The notes beneath the pieces were generated by a model. It was not told where the DNA came from, made no database searches, and saw only the letters and a list, made by a program, of their open reading frames with translations. DNA of 64,000 bases from the NCBI RefSeq assembly GCF_030227115.1, contig NZ_JASSUA010000001.1:2232001-2296000 (forward strand), given 5' to 3'. Below are positions 6,983-15,694 of this stretch, in pieces (the stretch's first letter is position 1; each line of letters begins with the position of its first letter). Made by a program: the position numbers and the translations under genes. Source of the DNA: Marinobacter sp. SS13-12 (GTDB lineage: Bacteria > Pseudomonadota > Gammaproteobacteria > Pseudomonadales > Oleiphilaceae).

Positions 6983-8355
6983 GCCCGGGTATCCACCAGT
7001 CTGTGTTCGAGTCGGGTGACGCTGCTCTGGGGTGTGCCGCGGCGGCATTCCAGGTCTGTCACCTCCAGACCCAGGTCGGCCAGGCATTGCCGCAGTGCGG
7101 GCAGTTCCTGATTCACCCGGCGCAGGGTCGTCTGTTTCTCTGCCCAGAGCCGGGCACTGACCGCCTGCTGCCGCAGGGCAACATCGAAGTGCAGCGGGCC
7201 GGCTTCATCCAGATCCATCGCCAACGATAACCGCCACTCGGCCGTTGCCCTCGTCGGGGATTTTCGTTCCGACTCCGTGTCCTCCAGATACTGTTCAATC
7301 CTCAGTTGTGCCAGTCTGGGTTCGTTCTGCGGTGTCAGCCATGGCAGGTCCAGCAGCAGGGTAGAGGCTGGCGCTGCCGTGTCGCCACCGCCTCTGGCCG
7401 TTAATACCTGGCTGTGTAACTGGTTGACCGTTATACGGTTAAGCATTCCCGCCAGCAGGCGGAGCATTTGCCCGACACTCGGGGGCTCGCCGTCGCTGCG
7501 GGCCTGGGGGGCTGCCAGAGCCTGCGGGAATTGCAGCGGAGCCTGCATAAGCTCAGGGGTTGCTATGGGTGTCAGCCGGTTGAACTGTTCCGGCGTGCTG
7601 CCCTGTTGTGTCAGCAAGGCCGTAATGACCCGGCCAAGGGCCAGCTTGAGATCGGGGATCTGGCTGGCAGGAGCCTGGGCCAGGCGTGACTCCGCAAACA
7701 GGCCGCTTTCAGCAATCCACTGGCGGACCTGTTGCGTTGCCGTGGGCTGGCTGCCAGAGCCGGGTGCCAGGTTGTTGCCGGAGGGAAGCCTGGCTATTAC
7801 TTGCTCAATCGCCTGCCGGGCAGCTTCCGGGAGCGGTTGTGCCGGCCTTGACGAGGGCAGCTGGCCGGGGAGCGGATCTTGCCTGAGGCCCTGTGTCAGC
7901 GTGTTCACAAGCCTGGTCAGGCCGGCATCAATAGACTGTTGCCAGGGCAGGCGCTGGGCCAGGGCGCGGGCAATGCCGGCTTCCGGTGCCTGCGCCAGCT
8001 TGCCCATCAACTGCAATTCATTACCTGCCCGCATGACCTTGACCCAATCACCGATTTCCAGGGAGGTATCACCAATGGCGGCCTGAACGGTCAGTGACTG
8101 GCCGCGAATATCCAGCAACAACTGCGCGCCAGCGGACGACTGGCGGTTGATCACTTCCGCCACCCGTGCCAGTGTGGCTTCGCGGTTGGCAAGCTTGAGC
8201 TGGTCGAGAAGGACCCGCGCGGAGGCCGCATCCGGTGTGGCCACTGGTTGCTCTCCCGCCGGCCGGCTGGGGACCGGCACGGGTGCCTCTGTTTTTGGCG
8301 GTGGTATAGGGTTACCGTTTGGTAATTTCATTGCCACTGATTTGATGTCAGACAA
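6979..8355 (-). CDS. FliK-like flagellar hook-length control protein
   Basis: 458 residues, Pro/Gln/Ala-rich and low in order over residues about 15–330, ending in a FliK C-terminal-type domain (about 335–450; LDLDEAGPLHFDVALR with the following Arg-rich helix). FliK measures hook length and makes FlhB switch from hook to filament export; here it is coupled to an FlhB-CTD paralogue, which fits that partnership. The start is a TTG at 8355 with AGGA about seven bases upstream; an in-frame ATG at 8331 is the alternative. It may be a second, divergent FliK rather than the main one, which normally lies in the fli cluster. Confidence 0.8.
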   Translation of the reverse strand: MSDIKSVAMKLPNGNPIPPPKTEAPVPVPSRPAGEQPVATPDAASARVLLDQLKLANREATLARVAEVINRQSSAGAQLLLDIRGQSLTVQAAIGDTSLEIGDWVKVMRAGNELQLMGKLAQAPEAGIARALAQRLPWQQSIDAGLTRLVNTLTQGLRQDPLPGQLPSSRPAQPLPEAARQAIEQVIARLPSGNNLAPGSGSQPTATQQVRQWIAESGLFAESRLAQAPASQIPDLKLALGRVITALLTQQGSTPEQFNRLTPIATPELMQAPLQFPQALAAPQARSDGEPPSVGQMLRLLAGMLNRITVNQLHSQVLTARGGGDTAAPASTLLLDLPWLTPQNEPRLAQLRIEQYLEDTESERKSPTRATAEWRLSLAMDLDEAGPLHFDVALRQQAVSARLWAEKQTTLRRVNQELPALRQCLADLGLEVTDLECRRGTPQSSVTRLEHRLVDTRA

Positions 8356-8378
8356 GAGTAATCCTGAGACGCTTTCGT

Positions 8379-8384
8379 TATAAT
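8379..8384 (+). promoter_or_regulatory. Candidate -10 element for the ccm operon
   Basis: A TATAAT hexamer at 8379–8384 stands about 80 bp before the chosen ccmA start, in the divergent gap with the FliK-like gene. No good -35 is visible at 16–18 bp (GAGTAA at best), so the call is weak. The same AT-rich spot reads TATTAT on the minus strand and could serve the divergent gene. Confidence 0.3.
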
Positions 8385-8462
8385 ACGCCCCGCCGGCAAG
8401 GTTTGCCTTCCCGAACGTCTGAACCCGCCGGGTCAGTAATGTCTATAAGCCCTGGGGCCCCG

Positions 8463-9101
8463 ATGTCTGAGCCGTTACTACAGGCTGTCAATCTTGAGTG
8501 TGAACGTGATGACCGGGTACTGTTCCGGGACCTCTCGTTTTCCATACTGCCCGCTAGTCTGATCCGTGTCGAGGGCCCGAACGGTTCCGGCAAGACCACC
8601 CTGTTGCGAATACTGGCCGGACTGAACGACAGTTACAGTGGCGACTTGCTCTGGCGCGGTAAAAGTCGCCATGGATACCGGGAAGAATTTCTCCGCAATA
8701 TGCTCTATCTCGGCCACCGCCCCGGAATCAAGCCCCTGCTCACCCCCATGGAAAACCTGCGTGCCCTTATGGATGGCCGCCGGTCAGTGCCGGACAAGAT
8801 TCTGTGGCAGGCACTGGAGGGCACCGGGCTTGGTGGTTTCCAGACGGTGCCCTGCCGTAATCTCTCCGCGGGCCAGCAGCGACGTGTAGCCCTCGCCAGG
8901 CTGCTGATAGCGGATGAGCCGCTGTGGATACTGGACGAAGTATTCACCGCGATTGATATTCAGGGCGTGGCCGCCCTCGAGAGGTTGCTGGTTGAGCGGG
9001 TGGAGAATGGCGGCGCCATCGTCGTCACAACGCACCATGATTTGCGGCTGCCCTCAATGCAAAGGGTTACCCTGGGCGGAGGCGACGGTTATGGCCACTG
9101 A
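8463..9101 (+). CDS. ccmA: Cytochrome c biogenesis ATP-binding protein CcmA
   Basis: 212 residues, an ABC ATPase that powers the CcmABCD complex releasing haem-loaded CcmE at the inner membrane. Walker A GPNGSGKT, signature NLSAGQQRRVALARLL and Walker B LWILDEVF are all present. Open frame and ATGs extend upstream (8403, 8439), but the 8463 start aligns with the usual CcmA N-terminus (MSEPLLQAVNLECERDDR) and normal length of about 205–214. The 3' end overlaps ccmB by 11 bp. It is the first gene of a complete nine-gene ccm operon. Confidence 0.95.
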   Translation: MSEPLLQAVNLECERDDRVLFRDLSFSILPASLIRVEGPNGSGKTTLLRILAGLNDSYSGDLLWRGKSRHGYREEFLRNMLYLGHRPGIKPLLTPMENLRALMDGRRSVPDKILWQALEGTGLGGFQTVPCRNLSAGQQRRVALARLLIADEPLWILDEVFTAIDIQGVAALERLLVERVENGGAIVVTTHHDLRLPSMQRVTLGGGDGYGH

Positions 9102-9816
9102 GTTCACCGTCAGCCTGCGCTCCCCCGAGGTATCGGTAGGCACAGCAACCGCCATGAAAGCAGTCTTTGTCCGGGACCTGAAAACAGCGTTCCGTCAGCC
9201 CCAGGATCTGCTCAATCCATTACTGTTCTTCGTGATGGTAGTAAGCCTCTTCCCCCTTGGGGTTAGCCCGGAAGTGTCATTCCTCCAGCAGGCCGGCAGC
9301 GGTATCCTGTGGGTGGCGGCATTGCTGTCAGTGCTGCTGTCACTGGACCACCTGTACCGGCATGATTTCGACGATGGCACGCTGGAGCAATTGGTACTTC
9401 AGCCGCAGCCACTGTTTCTGCTGGTGCTGGCCAAATCCCTGGCGCACTGGGTACTGACGGGGTTACCACTGGTACTGCTGACGCCGGTTCTTGGGGTAAT
9501 GGTGCACCTGGAAGGGAACTCTGTTGCGGTATTGTGTCTAACGCTGCTGATCGGAACGCCCGTGCTCAGCCTGATAGGCTCCATCGGGGCAGCGTTAACG
9601 CTTGGTTTGCGGTCGGCAGGGGTGCTCTTGTCACTGCTGATCATTCCGCTGTACATTCCGGTGCTGATTTTCGGTACCGGAACAGTGATGGCCGCCTCCG
9701 AGGGTGCGCCGGTGGCGGGACAGCTGGCACTGATGGGGGCGTTTCTGGTGCTGGCCCTGACATTGGCGCCCTTCGCATCGGCAGCCGCTTTACGGATCAG
9801 TCTGTCCAACAGTTAA
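9091..9816 (+). CDS. ccmB: Haem exporter membrane protein CcmB
   Basis: 241 residues with six predicted membrane helices, the permease partner of CcmA in the CcmABCD complex. FRQPQDLLNPLLFFVMV near the N-terminus and the closing LAPFASAAALRISL are family landmarks. The ATG at 9091 is preferred since GGAGG lies eight bases upstream inside the end of ccmA; the ATG at 9154 would give the E. coli-like length of 220 but has a poor ribosome site, so the first 21 residues are uncertain. It follows ccmA with an 11-bp overlap. Confidence 0.94.
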   Translation: MATEFTVSLRSPEVSVGTATAMKAVFVRDLKTAFRQPQDLLNPLLFFVMVVSLFPLGVSPEVSFLQQAGSGILWVAALLSVLLSLDHLYRHDFDDGTLEQLVLQPQPLFLLVLAKSLAHWVLTGLPLVLLTPVLGVMVHLEGNSVAVLCLTLLIGTPVLSLIGSIGAALTLGLRSAGVLLSLLIIPLYIPVLIFGTGTVMAASEGAPVAGQLALMGAFLVLALTLAPFASAAALRISLSNS

Positions 9817-9837
9817 AAGTAGAAGGGTAGCAACCTG

Positions 9838-10581
9838 ATGTGGCAAATTTTTCACAAGCTGGGCTCGCCGAAGTGGTTTTTCGGTATTGCGTCAACATTG
9901 ATGCCCTGGCTGCTTTGGGTTGGCGTCGCGCTGTTGGCAGCAGGTATCGGCTGGGGGCTCGCCTTTGCGCCCCAGGATTACCTGCAGGGCAATAGTTACC
10001 GCATTATTTTTATTCATGTGCCCTCGGCCTTTCTGGCCCAGTCTGTCTACATCATGATGGCGGTAGCAGGCCTGGTGACCCTGGTCTGGCGTATGAAACT
10101 GGCCGATGTTTTTGTCAAAGCCGTCGCACCGGTGGGAGCCGTTCTGACCTTTCTGGCCCTGTTTACCGGGGCGGTCTGGGGTAAACCGACCTGGGGAACC
10201 TGGTGGATATGGGATGCCCGGCTTACCTCGATGCTGATCCTGTTGTTTCTGTATTTCGGTGTGATAGCTTTAGGTGCAGCCATATCGGACGAGAAGTCGT
10301 CGGCGCGGGCGGTTGCTGTTCTGGTGCTGGTGGGTGTCGTGAATATACCTATCATCAAATACTCCGTGGAGTGGTGGAATACCCTTCATCAGCCCGCAAC
10401 CTTCAAGCTGACGGAAAAGCCAAGCATGCCTGCGGAAATGTGGGTGCCACTGTTACTCTCGGTACTGGGGCTGTATATGATTTTCGGCTGGCTGGCCTGT
10501 TTGCGGATGCAGACCGAGATACTGATGCGGGAAAGTCGCACCCGCTGGGTGAAAGAACTGGTTCAGGCAGGGGGGAACTGA
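9838..10581 (+). CDS. ccmC: Haem exporter protein CcmC
   Basis: 247 residues with six membrane helices and the tryptophan-rich periplasmic haem-binding loop [13 protein letters not shown] (about residues 119–131). CcmC presents haem to CcmE on the periplasmic side. Length and motif are standard. It follows ccmB by 21 bp with AAGGG before the ATG, and precedes ccmD by 4 bp. Confidence 0.96.
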   Translation: MWQIFHKLGSPKWFFGIASTLMPWLLWVGVALLAAGIGWGLAFAPQDYLQGNSYRIIFIHVPSAFLAQSVYIMMAVAGLVTLVWRMKLADVFVKAVAPVGAVLTFLALFTGAVWGKPTWGTWWIWDARLTSMLILLFLYFGVIALGAAISDEKSSARAVAVLVLVGVVNIPIIKYSVEWWNTLHQPATFKLTEKPSMPAEMWVPLLLSVLGLYMIFGWLACLRMQTEILMRESRTRWVKELVQAGGN

Positions 10582-10585
10582 TCCG

Positions 10586-10813
10586 ATGGCATTTGACTCG
10601 TTCGGCGCCTTCATCGCTATGGAAGGGCACGGTCCCTATGTGTGGACCTGTTACTTCGTGTTCTTCCTGTTAATGGGTGCCGTTGCACTGTGGTCACTGC
10701 GTCAGCGTCGTTCCGTTATTGCCCAACAGCGCCGCCAGATGGATATTACGCCAGCACGGGACATGAGCCCGGCCGGCGCCAGCTTTACCCGAATTGAACC
10801 TTCACAAGACTGA
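10586..10813 (+). CDS. ccmD: Haem exporter small protein CcmD
   Basis: 75 residues with one membrane helix (about 15–37) and a basic cytoplasmic tail. The [14 protein letters not shown] stretch is the usual CcmD membrane pattern. CcmD stabilises CcmE–CcmC contact and helps release of holo-CcmE. Position between ccmC and ccmE confirms the call. The tail is slightly longer than in E. coli (69 residues). Confidence 0.92.
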   Translation: MAFDSFGAFIAMEGHGPYVWTCYFVFFLLMGAVALWSLRQRRSVIAQQRRQMDITPARDMSPAGASFTRIEPSQD

Positions 10814-10827
10814 CTGGTAGACGAACC

Positions 10828-11304
10828 ATGCATCCGATCCGTAAAAAACGGCTCACCATTGTCCTTTTCCTGCTTGTGGGCGTGTCGGTGGCCGTAGGCC
10901 TGACCACCTATGCGCTGCGACAGAACATCAACCTGTTCTATGACCCCAGCCAGATTGCTGAAGGCGAGGCGCCGGTGGATGTGCGTATAAGAGCCGGTGG
11001 TATGGTAGAAGAGGGTTCGGTCATAAGGGATCCGGAAAGCCTGAAGGTGGAGTTCAAGGTAACGGATTTCACCTCATCGGTATTGATGGAGTACACCGGT
11101 ATCCTGCCGGATCTGTTTGCCGAGGGCCAGGGGGTTGTTGCCATGGGACGTCTGGATGGCAATGGCCGCTTCGTGGCGGACCAGGTGTTGGCAAAGCATG
11201 ATGAAAATTACATGTCGCCTGAAGTAAACGAGGCACTGGAAAAAGCGGCCGGTAAACGCGCCGCGATCTCTGATGCACAAGGCGAAGCGGCCGCCAGCTA
11301 CTGA
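10828..11304 (+). CDS. ccmE: Periplasmic haem chaperone CcmE
   Basis: 158 residues: an N-terminal membrane anchor (about 8–28) and an OB-fold domain in the periplasm. The haem-attachment His is H124 in AKHDENYM, with Tyr128 as the axial ligand, so this is the standard His-type CcmE. It carries haem from CcmC to the CcmF ligase. The last 25 residues are Ala/Glu-rich and flexible, as usual. It is spaced 14 bp from ccmD and 39 bp from ccmF. Confidence 0.96.
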   Translation: MHPIRKKRLTIVLFLLVGVSVAVGLTTYALRQNINLFYDPSQIAEGEAPVDVRIRAGGMVEEGSVIRDPESLKVEFKVTDFTSSVLMEYTGILPDLFAEGQGVVAMGRLDGNGRFVADQVLAKHDENYMSPEVNEALEKAAGKRAAISDAQGEAAASY

Positions 11305-11343
11305 GCCCGCCGGCCACCCTGTTGAATTAGTTGGAGAACTCTG

Positions 11344-13362
11344 ATGTATCCGGAACTCGGACAGATTGCACTGATACTCGCGCTGTTGCTGGCAGTGTTG
11401 CTTTCCGTGGTCCCTCTTGCGGGCTCGGTGACTGGGCGTGACCAGTTGCAGGCCTTTGCCAGGCCACTGTCCGCAGGGATGTTTGTGTTTGTGGCCCTGG
11501 CCTTCGGAATACTGACCCATGCTTTTGTAACGGATGATTTTTCCGTGGCTTACGTGGCCAATAACAGCAACAGCATGCTGCCCTGGTACTACAAGTTCAG
11601 TGCCGTATGGGGTGGCCATGAAGGCTCGCTGCTGCTCTGGATACTGATGCTGGTAGGCTGGACCCTGGCGGTTGCCGTGTTCAGCCGCCGCCTGCCGGCG
11701 GTGATGGTATCCCAGGTATTGGCAGTGCTCGGTATGGTTGCGGTGGGTTTCCTGCTGTTCACCATCATCACCTCCAACCCCTTCGATCGCACACTGCCCA
11801 ACGTACCGGCTGACGGCGCCGATCTGAATCCTCTGCTGCAGGATTTCGGTCTGATTGTGCACCCGCCCATGCTCTACATGGGTTATGTAGGCTTCTCCGT
11901 GGCCTTTGCCTTTGCCATAGCGGCTTTGATCAACGGCAAGCTGGATGCGGCCTGGGCGCGCTGGTCACGCCCCTGGACAACCGTGGCCTGGGCGTTCCTC
12001 TCTCTGGGTATTGCCCTTGGCAGCTGGTGGGCCTATTACGAGCTTGGCTGGGGTGGCTGGTGGTTCTGGGACCCGGTGGAAAACGCATCCCTGTTGCCCT
12101 GGCTATCCGGAACGGCGTTGATGCACAGTCTTGCCGTCACCGAGAAACGAGGGGTGTTCAAAAGCTGGACGGTGTTGCTGGCCATTGTCACCTTCTCCCT
12201 GAGCCTGCTGGGTACCTTCCTGGTGCGTTCGGGTGTGCTGACGTCCGTGCACGCCTTCGCGTCCGATCCGGATCGCGGCACTTTTCTTCTGGTGCTGCTG
12301 GCAATCACCATCGTATCCAGCCTGACCCTGTATGCGTTCCGGGCGCCGGTGGTGCATGTACGTTCCCGTTACGGAACCCTGTCGCGGGAGATTTTCCTGC
12401 TGCTCAACAACGTTCTGCTGGTGGCAGCAACCCTGCTGGTACTCGTGGGAACCCTGTACCCGCTGGTACTGGATTATCTTGATATGGGCCGGCTCTCCAT
12501 TGGTGAGCCGTTCTTCAGCCTGACCTTCAGCCCACTGGCCATCGCCGCCGGCCTGTTGCTGGGTGCTGGCATATTCTCCCGCTGGAAGAAAACCGACGGC
12601 GGCTGGCTGGGGCGCAAGCTGCTATGGCCTCTGGCAGTCAGTATTGTGGTGACGGCTGCGGTTCTGGTGGGTTACGGAGGGTTCAAACCCTGGGCCTTCG
12701 GTGGCGTCTTCGCGGCCGTGTGGGTGAGCGTTGCAACCTTCTGGGATCTCTGGGATAAGTCCGGCTCGAAAAAAGGCCGGCTCCATGGGCTGAGGCGCCA
12801 GTCGCGAAGCTACTATGGCATGGTACTCGGGCACCTGGGGCTGGCCATTACCATGGCTGGTGCGACCGTGGTATCCAATTACGGAATAGAGCGGGACGTA
12901 AGGATGTCGCCGGGCGATACCGCCTCAGCGGGGGGCTACCAGGTGGCATTTACCGAGTTCGGCAACCGACGGGGCAAGAACTTTACCGCGGAATACGGAC
13001 GTTTTGAGGTTTCTGATGGCAACGGTCGGGTGGTTTCGACACTTTACCCGGAAAAACGCCAGTATATGGTGCAGCGCAACACCATGACCGAAGCCGGGAT
13101 AGATGCCGGGCTGTTCCGCGATGTGTTTGTGGCGATCGGCGAGCGGGTTTCTGACGACGCCTGGGCGATCCGTCTGCAATACAAGCCGTTGGTGCGCTGG
13201 TTGTGGCTGGGTTCTCTGTTCATGGCGGCAGGCGGCTTCCTGGCCATTTCTGACCGCCGTTATCGCATTCGCGACAAGGTATCGGAAAGCCAGCCGTCGA
13301 CGGCACCCCGGCCGCAGGTCGGTGACAACAGTCGCCCGGATCCGGCAGGGGCTGTGTCATGA
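11344..13362 (+). CDS. ccmF: Cytochrome c haem lyase subunit CcmF
   Basis: 672 residues with about 15 membrane helices; the synthetase that joins haem to apocytochrome c with CcmH. The haem-handling loop WGGWWFWDPVENASLLPW is at about residues 236–253, and conserved His residues lie in ALMHSL and the periplasmic loops (LIVHPPMLYMGY). Length matches the family (640–670). Its 3' end overlaps ccmG by 4 bp. The C-terminal 30 residues after the last helix are Ser/Pro-rich and look variable. Confidence 0.97.
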   Translation: MYPELGQIALILALLLAVLLSVVPLAGSVTGRDQLQAFARPLSAGMFVFVALAFGILTHAFVTDDFSVAYVANNSNSMLPWYYKFSAVWGGHEGSLLLWILMLVGWTLAVAVFSRRLPAVMVSQVLAVLGMVAVGFLLFTIITSNPFDRTLPNVPADGADLNPLLQDFGLIVHPPMLYMGYVGFSVAFAFAIAALINGKLDAAWARWSRPWTTVAWAFLSLGIALGSWWAYYELGWGGWWFWDPVENASLLPWLSGTALMHSLAVTEKRGVFKSWTVLLAIVTFSLSLLGTFLVRSGVLTSVHAFASDPDRGTFLLVLLAITIVSSLTLYAFRAPVVHVRSRYGTLSREIFLLLNNVLLVAATLLVLVGTLYPLVLDYLDMGRLSIGEPFFSLTFSPLAIAAGLLLGAGIFSRWKKTDGGWLGRKLLWPLAVSIVVTAAVLVGYGGFKPWAFGGVFAAVWVSVATFWDLWDKSGSKKGRLHGLRRQSRSYYGMVLGHLGLAITMAGATVVSNYGIERDVRMSPGDTASAGGYQVAFTEFGNRRGKNFTAEYGRFEVSDGNGRVVSTLYPEKRQYMVQRNTMTEAGIDAGLFRDVFVAIGERVSDDAWAIRLQYKPLVRWLWLGSLFMAAGGFLAISDRRYRIRDKVSESQPSTAPRPQVGDNSRPDPAGAVS

Positions 13363-13895
13363 AGCGGCTGTTCCTGTTTATACCGGTTATTTTCGCTGTA
13401 GTACTTGGTGTGTTCCTGTTCGCCGGCATCGGCAAAGACCCCAACAAGCTGGAATCGGCACTGATTGGCAAGCCGGTGCCGGAATTCCGGTTGAAGGACC
13501 TTCACGACGAAGAGCGTGAACTGACCCGTGAGGTGTTCAAGGGTCAGGTATCGCTGCTGAATGTCTGGGGGACCTGGTGTCCGGCCTGCCGTGATGAGCA
13601 TGACGATCTGGTGTGGCTTGCCGAAGAGAAGGGGATCCGGATCGTCGGCCTCAACTACAAGGACAACCGTGACGATGCCCTGGTCTGGCTGGACAGGCTG
13701 GGCGATCCCTACCAGGTGTCCATCTACGATCCCCGTGGCCGGCTTGGCTTTGATCTGGGTGTCTACGGCGCACCGGAGACCTACGTGATCGATGCCGAAG
13801 GCATCGTGCGCCACCGGCATGTTGGCGTGGTCAATGAAAAGGTCTGGGAACAGGATATCGAGCCCCTGGTCAATCGTTACAGGGAGAAGATCTGA
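13359..13895 (+). CDS. ccmG: Thiol:disulfide oxidoreductase CcmG/DsbE
   Basis: 178 residues: membrane anchor (about 4–23) and a periplasmic thioredoxin fold with active site WCPAC (C74, C77). It reduces CcmH and apocytochrome c so that haem can be attached. The GVYGAPETYVID stretch with cis-Pro is typical of DsbE. It overlaps ccmF by 4 bp and its stop shares the base at 13895 with the ccmH start. Confidence 0.95.
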   Translation: MKRLFLFIPVIFAVVLGVFLFAGIGKDPNKLESALIGKPVPEFRLKDLHDEERELTREVFKGQVSLLNVWGTWCPACRDEHDDLVWLAEEKGIRIVGLNYKDNRDDALVWLDRLGDPYQVSIYDPRGRLGFDLGVYGAPETYVIDAEGIVRHRHVGVVNEKVWEQDIEPLVNRYREKI

Positions 13896-14377
13896 TGATT
13901 CGTGCTGTGCTGGCCGCGTTGCTGCTGATGGCATTCGGACCTTCGTCAATGGCCCAGTCCGACGATGTGTACAGTTTCGATTCCCGCACAGAAGAGCAAC
14001 GGTTCCAGACGCTGATCTCGGAGCTGCGCTGCCCCAAGTGCCAGAACCAGAACATTGCCGATTCCAATGCCCCGATATCCAAAGATATGAGGGACGAGGT
14101 CTACCAGATGATGTCAGAAGGCGCCCGCAACGAAGAAATCGTCGATGCCCTGGTCAGCCGATTCGGCGAGTTTGTGCGTTACAAACCCGAGGTGGACAGC
14201 CGGACGATCCTGTTGTGGGCTACCCCGGTGATCGCCGTGGTGGTTGGCTTCCTGGTGGTTGCCATTATTGTAATACGCGCCCGTCGCAATGGCGAAAGCG
14301 AGCCTGCACTCACTGATGAGGAGCGTGCCCGGGCATCAAGAATTCTTGCCGGGGATGATTCCGATCGCACATCCTGA
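13895..14377 (+). CDS. ccmH: Cytochrome c maturation protein CcmH
   Basis: 160 residues with a signal peptide (about 1–20), the redox motif LRCPKCQNQNI (C46, C49), and a C-terminal membrane helix (about 105–127). CcmH takes part in thioreduction of apocytochrome c and binds CcmF. It corresponds to the N-terminal half of E. coli CcmH; the TPR half is the next gene, the usual split in Pseudomonas-type operons. Confidence 0.95.
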   Translation: MIRAVLAALLLMAFGPSSMAQSDDVYSFDSRTEEQRFQTLISELRCPKCQNQNIADSNAPISKDMRDEVYQMMSEGARNEEIVDALVSRFGEFVRYKPEVDSRTILLWATPVIAVVVGFLVVAIIVIRARRNGESEPALTDEERARASRILAGDDSDRTS

Positions 14378-14408
14378 TTATTCCATTTAACCGGACCATG
14401 ACTGCTCC

Positions 14409-15689
14409 ATGACACAGACTTTCTGGCTCACTGCAGCCGTAATGATCGTACTTGCGCTGGCTTTTATTATTGCACCGCTGTTCTTCCACCGCTCGGGCCG
14501 CCGCGCTGAACTGGACTTGCGTAACCAGAATCTGATGGCCTATCGAAGCCGGATGTCGGAGCTGGATCGCGAGTATGAGTCGGGGGCCATGGACGAAGAC
14601 AGCTATCGTCAGCTTAAGGAAGAACTCGCGGGCAGCATGCTGGATGATGTGCCGGATGCTGACAGGGGTATGCTGGAGTCTCCGGCGCAGGTGAACAAAG
14701 GTGGCAAAAGCTCCGTTGCCGTAGTGCTTGCCAGTCTGGTGATAATCCCCGCTGCCGCTGTGTTTCTGTACCAGCAATGGGGGGCACTGGATGATGTCGA
14801 GCAGTTCCGCTCCATGCAGGAAATGATGGCAGCGGATGGCGACCGTCTCGGGCAGATGCAGAAGCTCACGGCACAGTTACGGGAGCGCCTGGAGGAGAAT
14901 CCGGACAATACGGAAGGCTGGGCGATGCTGGGCCGGACTTATATGCGCCTGGAACAGTACAGCGATGCCGCCTGGGCCTTTGAGCGGCTCGCCGGCAGCA
15001 TTGATGACGACGACAATGGTAAGGCCGTGGCGTGGGGGCTGTCGGCGCAGGCGCAGTTTTTCCTGAGCCAGGGGGGCATGACGCCCCAGGTGACAGAGAC
15101 CATCGAAAAAGCCAGGGCTCTTAATCCGGATGAGGTGAATTCCCTGGGATTGCTGGGTATCTATGCGTTCAGCCAGGAAGACTACGAAGGGGCGATTCGT
15201 TATTGGGAGCGGATTGTGGATGTGGCGCCTGACCATCCTCAGATCGGCTCTATACGCCAGGGTATCGAGCAGGCCTATCAGCGGCTCGGTCGCGAGGCGC
15301 CTGCCGACGACGCAGCGGTTGCATCCGGGCCGGGTGTGACCGTCCGGGTGGAGATTGCCGAGTCGTTCCGGAACGAGGTTCCGGACGACACCACACTGTT
15401 TGTTTTTGCCCGCAGAGCCGAAGGGCAGGGTGGGCCGCCACTGGCGGTTGCCCGCCTGACCGCGGGCCAGTTGCCGACAGATGTACGTCTGGATGACCGC
15501 TTCAATATGTCACCGGATTCAAAACTGTCCGATGCTGGCGAGGTACGTGTGCAGGCGCGACTTTCACGGTCAGGCACTGCGCGGCCCCAGGCCGGTGACT
15601 GGGAGGGAGAGCTTGACCAGCCGGTTGCGGTAACCGGTAACGAAGCCGACCCGGTCACTCTGGTTATAGACACCCGGCTGGTGCAGTAG
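14409..15689 (+). CDS. ccmI: Cytochrome c biogenesis TPR protein CcmI
   Basis: 426 residues: an N-terminal membrane pair (about 5–25 and 98–118) with a cytoplasmic loop, then a periplasmic TPR region (about 150–300; PDNTEGWAMLGRTYMRL is one repeat), and a C-terminal beta-rich domain. CcmI holds the C-terminus of apocytochrome c for the CcmF/CcmH ligase. It is the last gene of the operon, 31 bp after ccmH. Only 5 bp separate its stop from that of the opposing batD gene, and no terminator is visible. Confidence 0.93.
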   Translation: MTQTFWLTAAVMIVLALAFIIAPLFFHRSGRRAELDLRNQNLMAYRSRMSELDREYESGAMDEDSYRQLKEELAGSMLDDVPDADRGMLESPAQVNKGGKSSVAVVLASLVIIPAAAVFLYQQWGALDDVEQFRSMQEMMAADGDRLGQMQKLTAQLRERLEENPDNTEGWAMLGRTYMRLEQYSDAAWAFERLAGSIDDDDNGKAVAWGLSAQAQFFLSQGGMTPQVTETIEKARALNPDEVNSLGLLGIYAFSQEDYEGAIRYWERIVDVAPDHPQIGSIRQGIEQAYQRLGREAPADDAAVASGPGVTVRVEIAESFRNEVPDDTTLFVFARRAEGQGGPPLAVARLTAGQLPTDVRLDDRFNMSPDSKLSDAGEVRVQARLSRSGTARPQAGDWEGELDQPVAVTGNEADPVTLVIDTRLVQ

Positions 15690-15694
15690 CCACG

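Noticed and set aside
11074..11862. Long minus-strand open frame opposite ccmE/ccmF
   Set aside because: Shadow of ccm genes whose motifs (H124 in CcmE) are intact; His/Gln-rich composition is the reverse of hydrophobic codons.
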